DNA of 64,000 bases from an uncultured Candidatus Peregrinibacteria bacterium (lineage in GTDB: Bacteria; Patescibacteriota; Gracilibacteria; Peribacterales; Peribacteraceae): contig CAIKAD010000005.1 in NCBI GenBank assembly GCA_903825315.1, positions 218,404-282,403 of the forward strand, given 5' to 3'. Under the pieces are notes generated by a model, which saw nothing but the letters and a program-made list of their open reading frames with translations, ran no database searches and was not told the origin of the DNA. Below are positions 42,688 to 51,296 of the stretch, one piece after another. Positions within the stretch are counted from its first letter, which is position 1. Each line of letters begins with the position of its first letter. Position numbers and translations under genes: made by a program.

Positions 42688-43671
42688 TTAGGGCTTTGGT
42701 TCGAGGGATCGGGAAGCGCGGTCGAGGATGATTGTGGCAATGGCCTGGGGATCACCGGCGGGGCAGAGCAGCACGTTGGGATGGTTTGCGTACCGTTCCC
42801 GTATGGCTGGCGAGTCGCGCGTAAGCACGGGGACGCCGCAGGCTACCGCATCCACAACCTTGTGGGGGATGACGCGGGCAGCCTTGTCTGTCGTGCCAAA
42901 AATTCCCAGGCAGAGGTCCGCGTTGCGGATCATCCGCGGGAGTTCGGAGAGCGGAACCGTGGGGACGAAGGTGACGGAACGCAGCTGCAGCTGTTTCTGC
43001 AACTTCTGCATGTCCGCATAGGTCTGTCCCCCGCCCACTATGGTAAGGTGGAAGCGGGGCTCCTTCTTTTCGGCAATCGCTGCCGCCGTAAGGATGTGAT
43101 CCACTCCCTGCAGCGGGATGTACGTTCCATAGAAGAACACTTCAAATGTGCCTCTCGTTTCGCGTGGCGTTACCCGGGGAGAGAAGAGATCGTGTCGTGT
43201 TTCCAGGTATGCCACTGCCACGCGTTCCGGGCGCAAATGGAATGTGCGTATGAAGAAGTGCCGGTGCGCGTCGGTGTCGAGGAAGACGCGGTCGGCAAGA
43301 TGGCAGCTCAGGTAATCCATCGCAAAGAGGAACCAGGCGAACGGGCTCCAGCGCGCGATGCGTTTGCGGTCGGACACGTCACTGTCGTAGAGGGAAACGA
43401 AGGCTTCAAAGAAGAGCTGCTTGCGCGGTCGTCTCGTCAGCATCCACGCGAACGGCATGAGATAGTGCCCTGGAAACGTGACGAGCACGGCATCCACGGA
43501 TCCGCGCATCGTGTTCCATTGCCGCCGTAGATCACGGAGTTTCCCCAGGAAGCCCTTTGCCGTTGTGTGGCATTCCACCACGGTCCATCCCTCCCGCTCC
43601 ATATGGGCGCGAATGCTCCAATAGTGCGGGGATTCCCGGTCATGGAAGCCGAAGGCGGCGAGGGTCTTCAC
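42688..43671 (-). CDS. Glycosyltransferase family 4 protein
   Basis: 327 aa if GTG at 43671 starts it (VKTLAAFGFHDRESPHYWSI); an in-frame ATG at 43698 would overlap the start of the divergent gene. Donor domain EVFFYGTYIPLQGVDHILTA and site VIPHKVVDAVACGVPVLTRD. The usual Glu-x7-Glu is degenerate here (Lys-Val-Val-Asp), as in several distant GT4 members. Only about 25 bp separate it from the divergent GT4 start, so the promoters must overlap coding DNA. Confidence 0.82.
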   Translation of the reverse strand: MKTLAAFGFHDRESPHYWSIRAHMEREGWTVVECHTTAKGFLGKLRDLRRQWNTMRGSVDAVLVTFPGHYLMPFAWMLTRRPRKQLFFEAFVSLYDSDVSDRKRIARWSPFAWFLFAMDYLSCHLADRVFLDTDAHRHFFIRTFHLRPERVAVAYLETRHDLFSPRVTPRETRGTFEVFFYGTYIPLQGVDHILTAAAIAEKKEPRFHLTIVGGGQTYADMQKLQKQLQLRSVTFVPTVPLSELPRMIRNADLCLGIFGTTDKAARVIPHKVVDAVACGVPVLTRDSPAIRERYANHPNVLLCPAGDPQAIATIILDRASRSLEPKP

Positions 43672-43696
43672 AGTGCCCCCATGGTACACTTCCCGC

Positions 43697-44866
43697 ATGA
43701 GGATCACCTACGTGAGCCATGCGCGTTTTCCCACGGAAAAGGCCTATGGACGCCAGATGGCGGAGGCCTGCTCGGCACTCGTGCGGCTCGGCCATGATGT
43801 GACGCTTGTGGTTCCCACAGTGAACCCCAATGCGCCTGCTGATCCTCATGCGGCGTACGGGGTGGAGCCGTCATTCCCCGTGGTGCGCCTGCCGCATTTT
43901 GATCCCTGGACCACTCCACTCGTCCCCGGATTCCTTAAGACACTCGTGGGGTCGTGGTTCTACGCGCGGGCGTTGCGGCGGTATTTCAGTTCCCATCCCG
44001 CAGATCTCGTCTACCTCCGGTCGCCGCTGCTTCTGCGCGCAGCCCTTCGCACTGATGTAGCCGTGTTGCTGGAATTACATACATTGCCCGGCCGGTTCCG
44101 CCGGCGCTTTGTCGGTCTCTGTAACCGTTGCGCACGCGTCGTGTGTCTCACGTCTCCCATGCGCGATGAGCTCCTCTCGTGGGGCGTGGATCCGGGTTGC
44201 GTGATGGTGGAAGGAGATGCAGTTGATCTGCGGCCGTTTGCGTCGCTTCCTTCCCTGGAGGAGGCAAAAGTGCAATGGCGGCTCCCTACGGACCGCCCGG
44301 TGATCGGCTATGCCGGCTCGCTCGTCACGCAGGATACCCTTGAAAAAGGCGTATTCGATCTGCTTCGTGCCTGCAAGACGATGGCCGACCACGGTATCCG
44401 TATCCAGGGATGGGTGGTGGGAGGCCCGCAGGACTGGGTGCAGCGCGCGATGGACCTGGCAACGGAGCTTGGCATCATTTCTCTCGTCCGCTTTGAGGGT
44501 CCCATTCCCGCCGTGCGCGTCCCCTCCGCCCTTGCCGCGTGTGACGTACTCGTCTACCCCGCCCCCGCATCCCGTCATCCCTATTTTCAGCGCGATACAT
44601 CACCGCTCAAGCTCTTCGAATATCTCGCCGCGCGCCGCCCCATTGTGTGCGCCAATCTTCCTCCCGTGCGGGACGTGATGGATGAGAGTGTTGCGCAGCT
44701 CTGCACGCCAGGCGATCCCGCATCCCTCGCCCAGGCAGTCGAAACCGTCCTTTCCGATTCCCGCGCGGCACAGGGGCGTGCGCAGAAAGGATGGGATCGC
44801 GTGCAGGAGTACACGTGGGAGAAGCGGATGGGACGGATCCTTTCTACGCTTACGAAAGAACCCTGA
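43697..44866 (+). CDS. Glycosyltransferase family 4 protein
   Basis: 389 aa. MRITYVSHARFPTEKAYGRQ with the EKAYG acceptor loop, donor domain PVIGYAGSLVTQDTLEKGVF, site DTSPLKLFEYLAARRPIVCA. Cytosolic GT-B. Convergent with the next gene, overlapping it by 17 bp at the stop codons; divergent from the GT4 at 42688. Confidence 0.9.
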   Translation: MRITYVSHARFPTEKAYGRQMAEACSALVRLGHDVTLVVPTVNPNAPADPHAAYGVEPSFPVVRLPHFDPWTTPLVPGFLKTLVGSWFYARALRRYFSSHPADLVYLRSPLLLRAALRTDVAVLLELHTLPGRFRRRFVGLCNRCARVVCLTSPMRDELLSWGVDPGCVMVEGDAVDLRPFASLPSLEEAKVQWRLPTDRPVIGYAGSLVTQDTLEKGVFDLLRACKTMADHGIRIQGWVVGGPQDWVQRAMDLATELGIISLVRFEGPIPAVRVPSALAACDVLVYPAPASRHPYFQRDTSPLKLFEYLAARRPIVCANLPPVRDVMDESVAQLCTPGDPASLAQAVETVLSDSRAAQGRAQKGWDRVQEYTWEKRMGRILSTLTKEP

Positions 44867-46550
44867 GAGCGGATTCCTTTCCTGTCGTGAGGTCTACTGT
44901 CCTCTCGAGGCGGATTTCCTTATTCCGGTTGAGCGTCTGTAGCTGCTCCTTGGTGAGAAAATGCGGATGAGCATCAAACTCCTGCGACTGGAAATACACA
45001 GACTGCGGCACGTACCGCACGAAGAACTCGTCACTCAACTGGAGAGAAGTGAAGCGCGTCTTTCCCGCGCACGTGATGGTGTCTCGAACCGTAAGCGAGA
45101 CGTCACACAGGCGCACCTCCCGCGCAAAGCGCACGTCACTCGGCTTGCGCGTGAACACGAGCACTTTGCGGATCATTCCCTTAATGTAATACGCGAGGCG
45201 CGCGTGCCAGCCAAAGGCGAGCATAAAGACGACGAAGAGGATGCGTTTGGAAGGCGTGAAGATCTTGCTCATGGGCATCGTCTGGAGCGCGCCGGATACC
45301 GTAAAACCGTCCTCCGCATGTTCGAAGGTGTAGGCTTGGTCGACCCACTGTGAGGTGAGCACCCTGCCGGAGGTTGTCGTGCCGATGATGCCGCAGTCGT
45401 TGAGGAGGAGCTTCTTGCCCGGGATATCGAAGAGCTTTACCACGCCTCCCTTCGCCGCGTTGCCGAGCAGGTACGTGCGTCCGCGCTTCTGCACGTAGAA
45501 GCGGGATTCGGGGTAGATCTTTTGGAAGTCGTTCCCCTCGTACGGGAGCGGCGTCTGGCGCGAACGGTCACCGAAGTCGATGTACGATTCCAGGTGCTCG
45601 GGGATGCGGTAGAGGAAGTAGCGGTCGTCCTGGATTTCTGCGGGAACGATTTTTCCGGCAGCAAGGCTCTCGAGCATTGCATCTGCCACGCGCGCGGCGA
45701 GTGGCATTTCGGGCGCGAGGAGCTCACATCCGTGGGAATAGAAGTGGAGGGTTTGGCGGCTGCCCATGCTTCCGGCGTAGAAGCCGTTGGGATAGACGAA
45801 GTGAGCGAGGAAGTTTACGGATTCCTCCATCACTTTTTTGAGACGCGCGTCCTTATTGAGTTTGTGCGCCTTGCCGAGGAAGCTGACCGTGGCGGAGAGG
45901 TAGCCGATGTCCGCGCCGTCGTACTCCAAGCTCCAGCCTTCGTTGGGATGATGGTACTGGAGGAAGTCCGCGAGCTTCCGTTCGTAACCTTCCTGTAGTT
46001 CCGGCGCGCCGATGACATGCTGTGCGTACGCCACGGGGAGCACGCCCATTGCGAAGTGGTTGGCGAGGATTCCTTCTTCATCGTACTTGATGATGAAGCG
46101 CGCGGAGCGCATGCAGGAAGAGAAGAACTCGTCTTTAAAGCTCTCGGGGAACACGCCCTTCTCCGCAAGCGCCATGTAACCGCGGAGCATCGCATAGAGG
46201 AGGAATCCCGTGGGACCGGTCCATCCGCGCTCGTTGGGATAGAACTCATCGTAGGAGCCGTCCTTGTGCTGCACCTTGGACCAGTAGCGCATGCCGGCAA
46301 GCGCCCACTCCAGTATCTTCTCCTGCCCGTAGAAGATATTACCCGGCATTTCGTAGGCGTACGCGAGCGCCAGGGACGAGACGCCGTATTGCGGGAGACC
46401 ATCGATGTAGTCCACCGTCTTATCCATCCAGTACGTCCGTTTAAAACTGCCGTACGTGGGGGAGAAACGGTTGCGGTCCTGGATGGTGAGGAGGCGCGGA
46501 ATCTGCGCAAGCGCCTTCTCCGCGTAGACATGGCGAAGGTTGGAGGTCAT
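44850..46550 (-). CDS. Putative alpha/alpha-toroid carbohydrate-active protein (heparinase/six-hairpin-like)
   Basis: 566 aa from the ATG at 46550, 13 bp after the acetyltransferase stop. The first 300 residues show repeated helical hairpins (DGSYDEFYPNERGWTGPTGF, YDGADIGYLSATVSFLGKAH) as in alpha/alpha-toroid hydrolases and uronate lyases, followed by a beta-rich region. A hydrophobic segment KRILFVVFMLAFGWHARLAY lies about 440-460. No signal peptide is seen, which is unusual for a degrading enzyme; it may act inside or at the membrane as an epimerase or editing enzyme of the polymer. Assignment is by fold impression only. Confidence 0.55.
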   Translation of the reverse strand: MTSNLRHVYAEKALAQIPRLLTIQDRNRFSPTYGSFKRTYWMDKTVDYIDGLPQYGVSSLALAYAYEMPGNIFYGQEKILEWALAGMRYWSKVQHKDGSYDEFYPNERGWTGPTGFLLYAMLRGYMALAEKGVFPESFKDEFFSSCMRSARFIIKYDEEGILANHFAMGVLPVAYAQHVIGAPELQEGYERKLADFLQYHHPNEGWSLEYDGADIGYLSATVSFLGKAHKLNKDARLKKVMEESVNFLAHFVYPNGFYAGSMGSRQTLHFYSHGCELLAPEMPLAARVADAMLESLAAGKIVPAEIQDDRYFLYRIPEHLESYIDFGDRSRQTPLPYEGNDFQKIYPESRFYVQKRGRTYLLGNAAKGGVVKLFDIPGKKLLLNDCGIIGTTTSGRVLTSQWVDQAYTFEHAEDGFTVSGALQTMPMSKIFTPSKRILFVVFMLAFGWHARLAYYIKGMIRKVLVFTRKPSDVRFAREVRLCDVSLTVRDTITCAGKTRFTSLQLSDEFFVRYVPQSVYFQSQEFDAHPHFLTKEQLQTLNRNKEIRLERTVDLTTGKESALRVLS

Positions 46551-46563
46551 GTTCGCATGGTAC

Positions 46564-47103
46564 TCATTCGGTCTCGGCCTGTATAGGAGGGGCGTCGAAT
46601 TCCGCTCCCACGATCTTCTTCCAACGTTCCAGTGCTTCCTGCGATTTGAGAGGCTTGGTGCGCACATCGCCCCGGATGCGGGCGGGGATGCCGGCCATGA
46701 TGGCGAAGGGCGGCACATCTCGCGTCACCACGGCGTTCGCGCCGATGATGGCGCCCGTGCCAATCGTCACGCCGGGCAGGATCACGGCTCCCGCCCCAAT
46801 CCAGCTTCCCTTTCCCACACGGATCGGCGCGCGCTTGGACACGTCCCAGATTTCCGCAACGAAGGACGTGTTGGGGTGTGAGCTGGGGACGAGTACCACG
46901 TTGGGGGCGACTACGCTGTAATCTTCCAGCGTCACGAGCCCCAGTCGGTAGCCGTCTGCTATGTACACGCCCGGGCTGATGTGGACGTGCTTCCCCACGC
47001 GCAGCCCCGACCATCCGTAGAGGCGGGATTTGAGGGGGGAGGGTGGGATGTGACTCGCTACCGTCCGCACGATGAGGTTCCAGATACGCCGGATCATCAG
47101 CAA
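46564..47103 (-). CDS. Sugar O-acetyltransferase (left-handed beta-helix, WcaF/NodL-like)
   Basis: 179 aa. Hexapeptide repeats run from about 35 to 145: VGKHVHISPGVYIADGYRLG, VGKGSWIGAGAVILPGVTIG, TGAIIGANAVVTRDVPPFAI and MAGIPARI at the end. SSHPNTSFVAEIWDVSKRAP contains the catalytic His. Acetyl-CoA dependent, predicted to acetylate a glycan precursor. An internal ATG at 47097 is equally possible as start. Confidence 0.9.
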   Translation of the reverse strand: MLMIRRIWNLIVRTVASHIPPSPLKSRLYGWSGLRVGKHVHISPGVYIADGYRLGLVTLEDYSVVAPNVVLVPSSHPNTSFVAEIWDVSKRAPIRVGKGSWIGAGAVILPGVTIGTGAIIGANAVVTRDVPPFAIMAGIPARIRGDVRTKPLKSQEALERWKKIVGAEFDAPPIQAETE

Positions 47104-47121
47104 AAGGATAGAAGTTGAAGG

Positions 47122-47976
47122 CTATGCCCGCAATGTGCTTACGAGCCCGCTGATCGTGTCAAAACGGTAGTTTCTCTCACGCAGCATGTTCACCAGCCAT
47201 TCCAGAAGTGCGAAGCCGTGCGTGCGGTTACGCGCGTAGGCAAGGCGCAGGCTCCATGGGAGTCCTGTTGTGGAGGAAGGTGGGAAGAAATCATGAAGGT
47301 GGGAATCGATGATCAGGATGGGAGGGAGAGAATCATTTGTGAGGATGCGTTTCCATAGTGCTTTGCCCCGCAACTTCAAGTGGCTCAGTGTGAGCATGCG
47401 CCTCTGCGCCGTGGCGGCGAGCGGGAGTTCCAGTACGCCGCTCTGCCAAGACCATGGAGTGAGCGGAAGCATGCGGCAGTCGAAGAGGCCCGGACGTTTT
47501 GCCGGGAAGATGGAGGAATCGCAGAGAAAGCCGTGTCGCGCGAGTGCTATTTCGTCACCGGGAAGCAGGATGCCCTGCGGAGCGCGGTATCCCTGTGCAG
47601 GTTTGCCAAAGAAGGCGGTAAACGCCTCCTGCGCGCGGCCGATCTCCTCCTGGGAATTGCGGTAGTACGTTCGGACATCATGTGTGAATGCGTGGCAGTG
47701 GAGGTCCGCGTTCGCCTCGCGAAGCGAGGCAATGGCTGGGAAGCGTTCCGTGAGGAGCGAAGTGACGATGAAGGCACTGAGCGGAAGGGATTGCTGGTGG
47801 CACCAGCGGAGGAGTTCAGTCGCATGCTTGTCGTCCCGTAAGAGCTCAGTGGTGCCCGTTCTCCCGCCGTAGTCCGGTTCAATGTCGCACGTGAGAACGG
47901 CTGTTGGCGTGAGGTTGGTCACGTCGATGGTGCGGCCGATGGAGGGGAGGAGATCAGATCCCCGCAGGCGCAGCAT
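47122..47976 (-). CDS. Cytosolic-type polysaccharide deacetylase (CE4)
   Basis: 284 aa. NodB-type motifs: AVLTCDIEPDYGG (Asp-x-Glu/Asp pair), LHCHAFTHD (His-x3-His), QGYRAPQGIL, and a late IIDSHLHDFF. No signal peptide, so it probably acts on lipid-linked intermediates in the cytoplasm, as PIG-L or WbmS-type enzymes do. Overlaps the upstream UPF0104 gene by 23 bp, indicating coupling. A third CE4 in this window, distinct from the secreted pair at 15991 and 16943. Confidence 0.88.
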   Translation of the reverse strand: MLRLRGSDLLPSIGRTIDVTNLTPTAVLTCDIEPDYGGRTGTTELLRDDKHATELLRWCHQQSLPLSAFIVTSLLTERFPAIASLREANADLHCHAFTHDVRTYYRNSQEEIGRAQEAFTAFFGKPAQGYRAPQGILLPGDEIALARHGFLCDSSIFPAKRPGLFDCRMLPLTPWSWQSGVLELPLAATAQRRMLTLSHLKLRGKALWKRILTNDSLPPILIIDSHLHDFFPPSSTTGLPWSLRLAYARNRTHGFALLEWLVNMLRERNYRFDTISGLVSTLRA

Positions 47977-48853
47977 GAGATGGAGAGGGGTAGGGCTTAC
48001 GCAACCAGAAGTACGTTCCTATGAGGGAGCCGATGATAGTGAGTACGAAGATGGAGAACGAGAAGGCAATGGTCCGCTCCGGTTCCACGCCGTACTGCGC
48101 GAAGAAGAAGAGCAGGGCGGCTTCGCGCGTGCCGAGCCCGGCAGGAGCGATGGGGACGAGGCTGAGGATGCCGGTGATAGTCATGATGGCCAGAAAGGGG
48201 GCGATAGGGATGGCGATGGCAAAGCCTTTGGCGAGGACGAGGAGCTGGAGGTAGTACACAGCCCAGCTGACGAGCGTCAGCAGGGTGACCTGCGGCAGCT
48301 GGTGCAGCCAGTGCTGGACAGCCGCACTCCTGCGCAGTGCCCCAATATGGGAGATGGCTGCCATGACGGCGAGCGCAATGGCCGTACAGAGCGTCAGGAG
48401 GAAAGCCCAGAGCCAGGAGAAGAGGATGCCGACGGCAACAATGCCGAGCGCGCCCACACATGCCATGTCGAGCATGCGGTCCAGAATAGTGAGGAGCACG
48501 CTGAGCTTTGGAGAGAGGCCCTTCTTGACCAGTGCGGGAATCTTGAACGCCTCCCCCACTTTGCCCGGTGTCACGATCCCCAGAAAGAGACTGGCGCAGT
48601 AGATGCGGACGGATTCCGCGAAGGGGCCGCGATGGGGCGCAAGGTCCGAGAGGATGTGCCAGCGCCACGACCGGAGCAGGTAGAGAGCAGGGAAGAGTCC
48701 CAGTGCCGCAAAGAGAACCGGCATGGGAACAGAGCCGAGGACGGCCACGGCCTGTCGGATATCCAGGCGCAGCAAGATCCATAGAAAGAGGAGGACGCCG
48801 ATGCCCTTCATGGCCACGGCAAGGAGCGCCGATGTCCGGGGATGGAGCGGCAT
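47954..48853 (-). CDS. UPF0104/lysylphosphatidylglycerol-synthase TM-region-like protein
   Basis: 299 aa with seven or eight hydrophobic helices. Family markers: RSWRWHILSD, SVRIYCASLFLGIVTPGKVG, and SLVPIAPAGLGTREAALLFF. Related to the membrane half of MprF and to AglD-type proteins, often placed with polyprenyl-sugar enzymes; proposed to move lipids or lipid-linked sugars. One base separates it from the upstream GT2 stop. Confidence 0.9.
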   Translation of the reverse strand: MPLHPRTSALLAVAMKGIGVLLFLWILLRLDIRQAVAVLGSVPMPVLFAALGLFPALYLLRSWRWHILSDLAPHRGPFAESVRIYCASLFLGIVTPGKVGEAFKIPALVKKGLSPKLSVLLTILDRMLDMACVGALGIVAVGILFSWLWAFLLTLCTAIALAVMAAISHIGALRRSAAVQHWLHQLPQVTLLTLVSWAVYYLQLLVLAKGFAIAIPIAPFLAIMTITGILSLVPIAPAGLGTREAALLFFFAQYGVEPERTIAFSFSIFVLTIIGSLIGTYFWLRKPYPSPSHAAPAGI

Positions 48854-48854
48854 C

Positions 48855-49727
48855 TCAGGAGGCTTGTCTTAAATGTTCCCGGCGGAGTGCGGCAATCTGG
48901 TCGGCGAGGAGGCCGAAGAAGAATGTGAGGCTCGTGAGTGAGATGAGAGCGACGGTACTCTTGTTGGTGAAATCTCCGGTGAGGATGAACTGGATGACGA
49001 CGTCCGCCACCGTAAGGAACGCGAAGAAGAAGCAAGCCGGCAAAAAGATGCGCAGCGGCGAGAACAGCATGATGATCCGCAGTACCAGCATGAGCGTCTT
49101 GCCGAAGTCGCGCGGGCGTACGGTACTCTTCCCCACGCGTTCGCGGATGCGGATGGGGACGTATACCACGTTGAGCCCCTCCTTAAAGAAGCACACCGTG
49201 CTCGTGGTGGAGAGGGAGAAGCCGTTGGGGAAGAGGTGCATGAAGCGGAGAAAGGCGCTGCGGCGGAACGCGCGAAGGCCGGAGTTGAGATCGGGAATCT
49301 TCCGCTCCGTCACGAAGTTGGCGACCATGGAGATAAGTTTTTTACCCGGCTGGCGGATCCATGGACCGCGGTAGCCTTCCCGCTTCCCCACGACCATATC
49401 GTTGCCTTCCGTACAGTGCGGGAGCAGGAGTGCGATGAGGTCCGGCGTGTGCTGGCGGTCGGCATCGTACGTGAAGCACCATTCCGTTGTAGCCGCGCGG
49501 ATGCCTGTCTTAAGAGCCGCGCCGTATCCTTTATTGTACGGGTGACGGATGAGCTGCACACCCGGCACGGCCCTCACTTCGTCCGCCGTGCGGTCCGTGG
49601 ACCCGTCATCCACTACAATCACCTGTGCAGCAATGTTCTGCTGCCGGAGGAATGCGACCAATTCCTCCAGCACGCTGCGAAGAGCCGCTGCCTCGTTGAA
49701 GGCCGGGATGATGACCGAACATTCCAT
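48855..49727 (-). CDS. Family 2 glycosyltransferase with C-terminal membrane helices
   Basis: 290 aa from the ATG at 49727 (MECSVIIPAFNEAAALRSVL). VVDDGSTDRTADEVRA and YDADRQHTPDLIALLLP mark the GT-A donor and metal sites; PDLNSGLRAFRR is the polyprenyl-phosphate GT motif. Two C-terminal helices (IFLPACFFFAFLTVADVVIQ; VALISLTSLTFFFGLLADQI) anchor it. Likely makes a polyprenyl-phosphate sugar. Operon with UPF0104, CE4 and acetyltransferase genes downstream. Confidence 0.9.
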   Translation of the reverse strand: MECSVIIPAFNEAAALRSVLEELVAFLRQQNIAAQVIVVDDGSTDRTADEVRAVPGVQLIRHPYNKGYGAALKTGIRAATTEWCFTYDADRQHTPDLIALLLPHCTEGNDMVVGKREGYRGPWIRQPGKKLISMVANFVTERKIPDLNSGLRAFRRSAFLRFMHLFPNGFSLSTTSTVCFFKEGLNVVYVPIRIRERVGKSTVRPRDFGKTLMLVLRIIMLFSPLRIFLPACFFFAFLTVADVVIQFILTGDFTNKSTVALISLTSLTFFFGLLADQIAALRREHLRQAS

Positions 49728-49784
49728 GCGTCCATAGTAGGGCGGAACGCGGGAGGTCACAACCGATTACAGGCCGCTATTTTG

Positions 49785-50498
49785 TTATGCCTCAGCCTTT
49801 TCTATCCCCTTCTCCCCCACGGTGATCGTGACGACGCCGAATGGTATTTTCCGCTCCAGTAAGCCAAGAAATGGGAGAAAAAGCCCCGCCAGAGGCATCC
49901 GGTTGGGCGTGAGCGCGCCCCAGGCACAGGAAGAGATGACGCGGAGACCGGCTTGTTCCATCAGTGAGCGGACGTAGGAACGCGAGAAGCGGAGGCCGCC
50001 CCGCTCTTCCTTCTTCATCAAGCTGAGACCGAGCATCAGGGGGTTCCAGCGGTTGGGTTCGATAATCGCCACGTACCGTTTGCTTACACGTGCCATCTCG
50101 TGCACCACCTGCACCCGGTCTTCTTTGGCAATGTGATGGAGCACCGCGTTGCAGAAGGCGAGATCAAAGGAGCCATCGGCAAACGTCAGATGGCGCGCAT
50201 CCATCACCATTTTCTTTTCCACGGGATTTCCCTCGAGGATCACGGGCGAGTAATCCACTGCCGTCACATCCCCTTCCCTTCCCCACCACGCGCTGAAGTA
50301 CCCGTTGCCTGCCCCCACGTCCAACACGGACGGATGCGGCGGGAGATTCGCCACGGAGTGGATGGCTGTGATCTTGGGGAGCACGAATGCGCGGATCACC
50401 GGATCATCAGGATGGCGTCGCCTGCGGTGCCTCTGGTGATGCCAGTAGTCCTGCTGGGCCTGGTGGAACGATGCCGATGCCAGAAGATCGTGGGGCAC
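49785..50498 (-). CDS. Class I SAM-dependent methyltransferase
   Basis: About 237 aa with a GTG start at 50498 (VPHDLLASASFHQAQQDYWH); the frame stays open upstream to 50612 but would run into the divergent gene. SAM-binding loop VLDVGAGNGYFSAWWG, then VTAVDYSP and FDLAFCNAVLHHI. The C-terminal half (RFSRSYVRSLMEQAGLRVIS) resembles methyltransferases of the UbiE/Methyltransf_11 kind. Probably modifies a sugar or lipid intermediate. Confidence 0.82.
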   Translation of the reverse strand: MPHDLLASASFHQAQQDYWHHQRHRRRRHPDDPVIRAFVLPKITAIHSVANLPPHPSVLDVGAGNGYFSAWWGREGDVTAVDYSPVILEGNPVEKKMVMDARHLTFADGSFDLAFCNAVLHHIAKEDRVQVVHEMARVSKRYVAIIEPNRWNPLMLGLSLMKKEERGGLRFSRSYVRSLMEQAGLRVISSCAWGALTPNRMPLAGLFLPFLGLLERKIPFGVVTITVGEKGIEKAEA

Positions 50499-50538
50499 GT
50501 GTTGGAGGATACCAATGCTTGCATGTACACTCAAAACA

Positions 50539-51282
50539 ATGCAGGAAACCACGATGCGAAAGGATTGGGATGGCCGTGCGCAGGACGATGCGCTCTTTTG
50601 GGTAATGAGCAAGAAGGACGGTTGGAAGACGAAGGAGGATTACTACGCGAGCGGGCGCGCGGACGTGGAGAAGTACGTCCTTCCCTTCTTTGCCAGGCAT
50701 GGCATTGCGCCGGACGACCGCTTTACCGCGCTCGACATCGGGTGCGGAACGGGCCGCCTCGTGCGGGCGCTCGCCGCACACTGCGGCCATGTGACCGGCA
50801 TCGATATTTCGACGGAGATGATCAAGCGCGCCCGAGAGGACAATGCACACCTCACCAACGTGGAATGGGTGGTGGGAGACGGTACGGGGCTACGGCCCTG
50901 CCCGGATGCGGGCGTGGATTTTTGTTTCAGCTTCATTGTGTTCCAGCACATCCCCTCCAAGCGCGTCGTTACGTCCTACTTCCGCGAAATCCTCCGCGTC
51001 CTCAAGCCGGGCGGACGTGCCAAATTCCAGCTGCGCGGGACGCCGGGTAATCCTCCGGGGAAAGTCCTGTGGTACAAGGGGTTCAACACGTTCTACATCG
51101 CTCTTACCCTGTGGAGGCGTTTTCTTCCTCTCCCCTGGATCCACCGCTACGACACGGTGTACGGGGCGTGCTTCGCCCGCACCGAGGTTCAAAAAGCCCT
51201 GGAGGCCGTTGGTTTTGACGAGGTTTCCACGTACCATGAAACCGACCGGTACCTGTGGGCGGAAGTGCGCAAACCCCGGTGA
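50539..51282 (+). CDS. Class I SAM-dependent methyltransferase
   Basis: 247 aa from the ATG at 50539 (50554 also possible). ALDIGCGTGRLVRALAAHCG, VTGIDISTEMIKRARED, FCFSFIVFQHIPSKRVVTSY and LRVLKPGGRAKFQLRG are the Rossmann motifs in order. Divergent from the methyltransferase on the minus strand, with about 40 bp between the starts. The following KpsC-like gene begins 14 bp after its stop, suggesting joint action on a capsule-like glycan. Confidence 0.9.
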   Translation: MQETTMRKDWDGRAQDDALFWVMSKKDGWKTKEDYYASGRADVEKYVLPFFARHGIAPDDRFTALDIGCGTGRLVRALAAHCGHVTGIDISTEMIKRAREDNAHLTNVEWVVGDGTGLRPCPDAGVDFCFSFIVFQHIPSKRVVTSYFREILRVLKPGGRAKFQLRGTPGNPPGKVLWYKGFNTFYIALTLWRRFLPLPWIHRYDTVYGACFARTEVQKALEAVGFDEVSTYHETDRYLWAEVRKPR

Positions 51283-51296
51283 CCGTCCCCTTTGCC

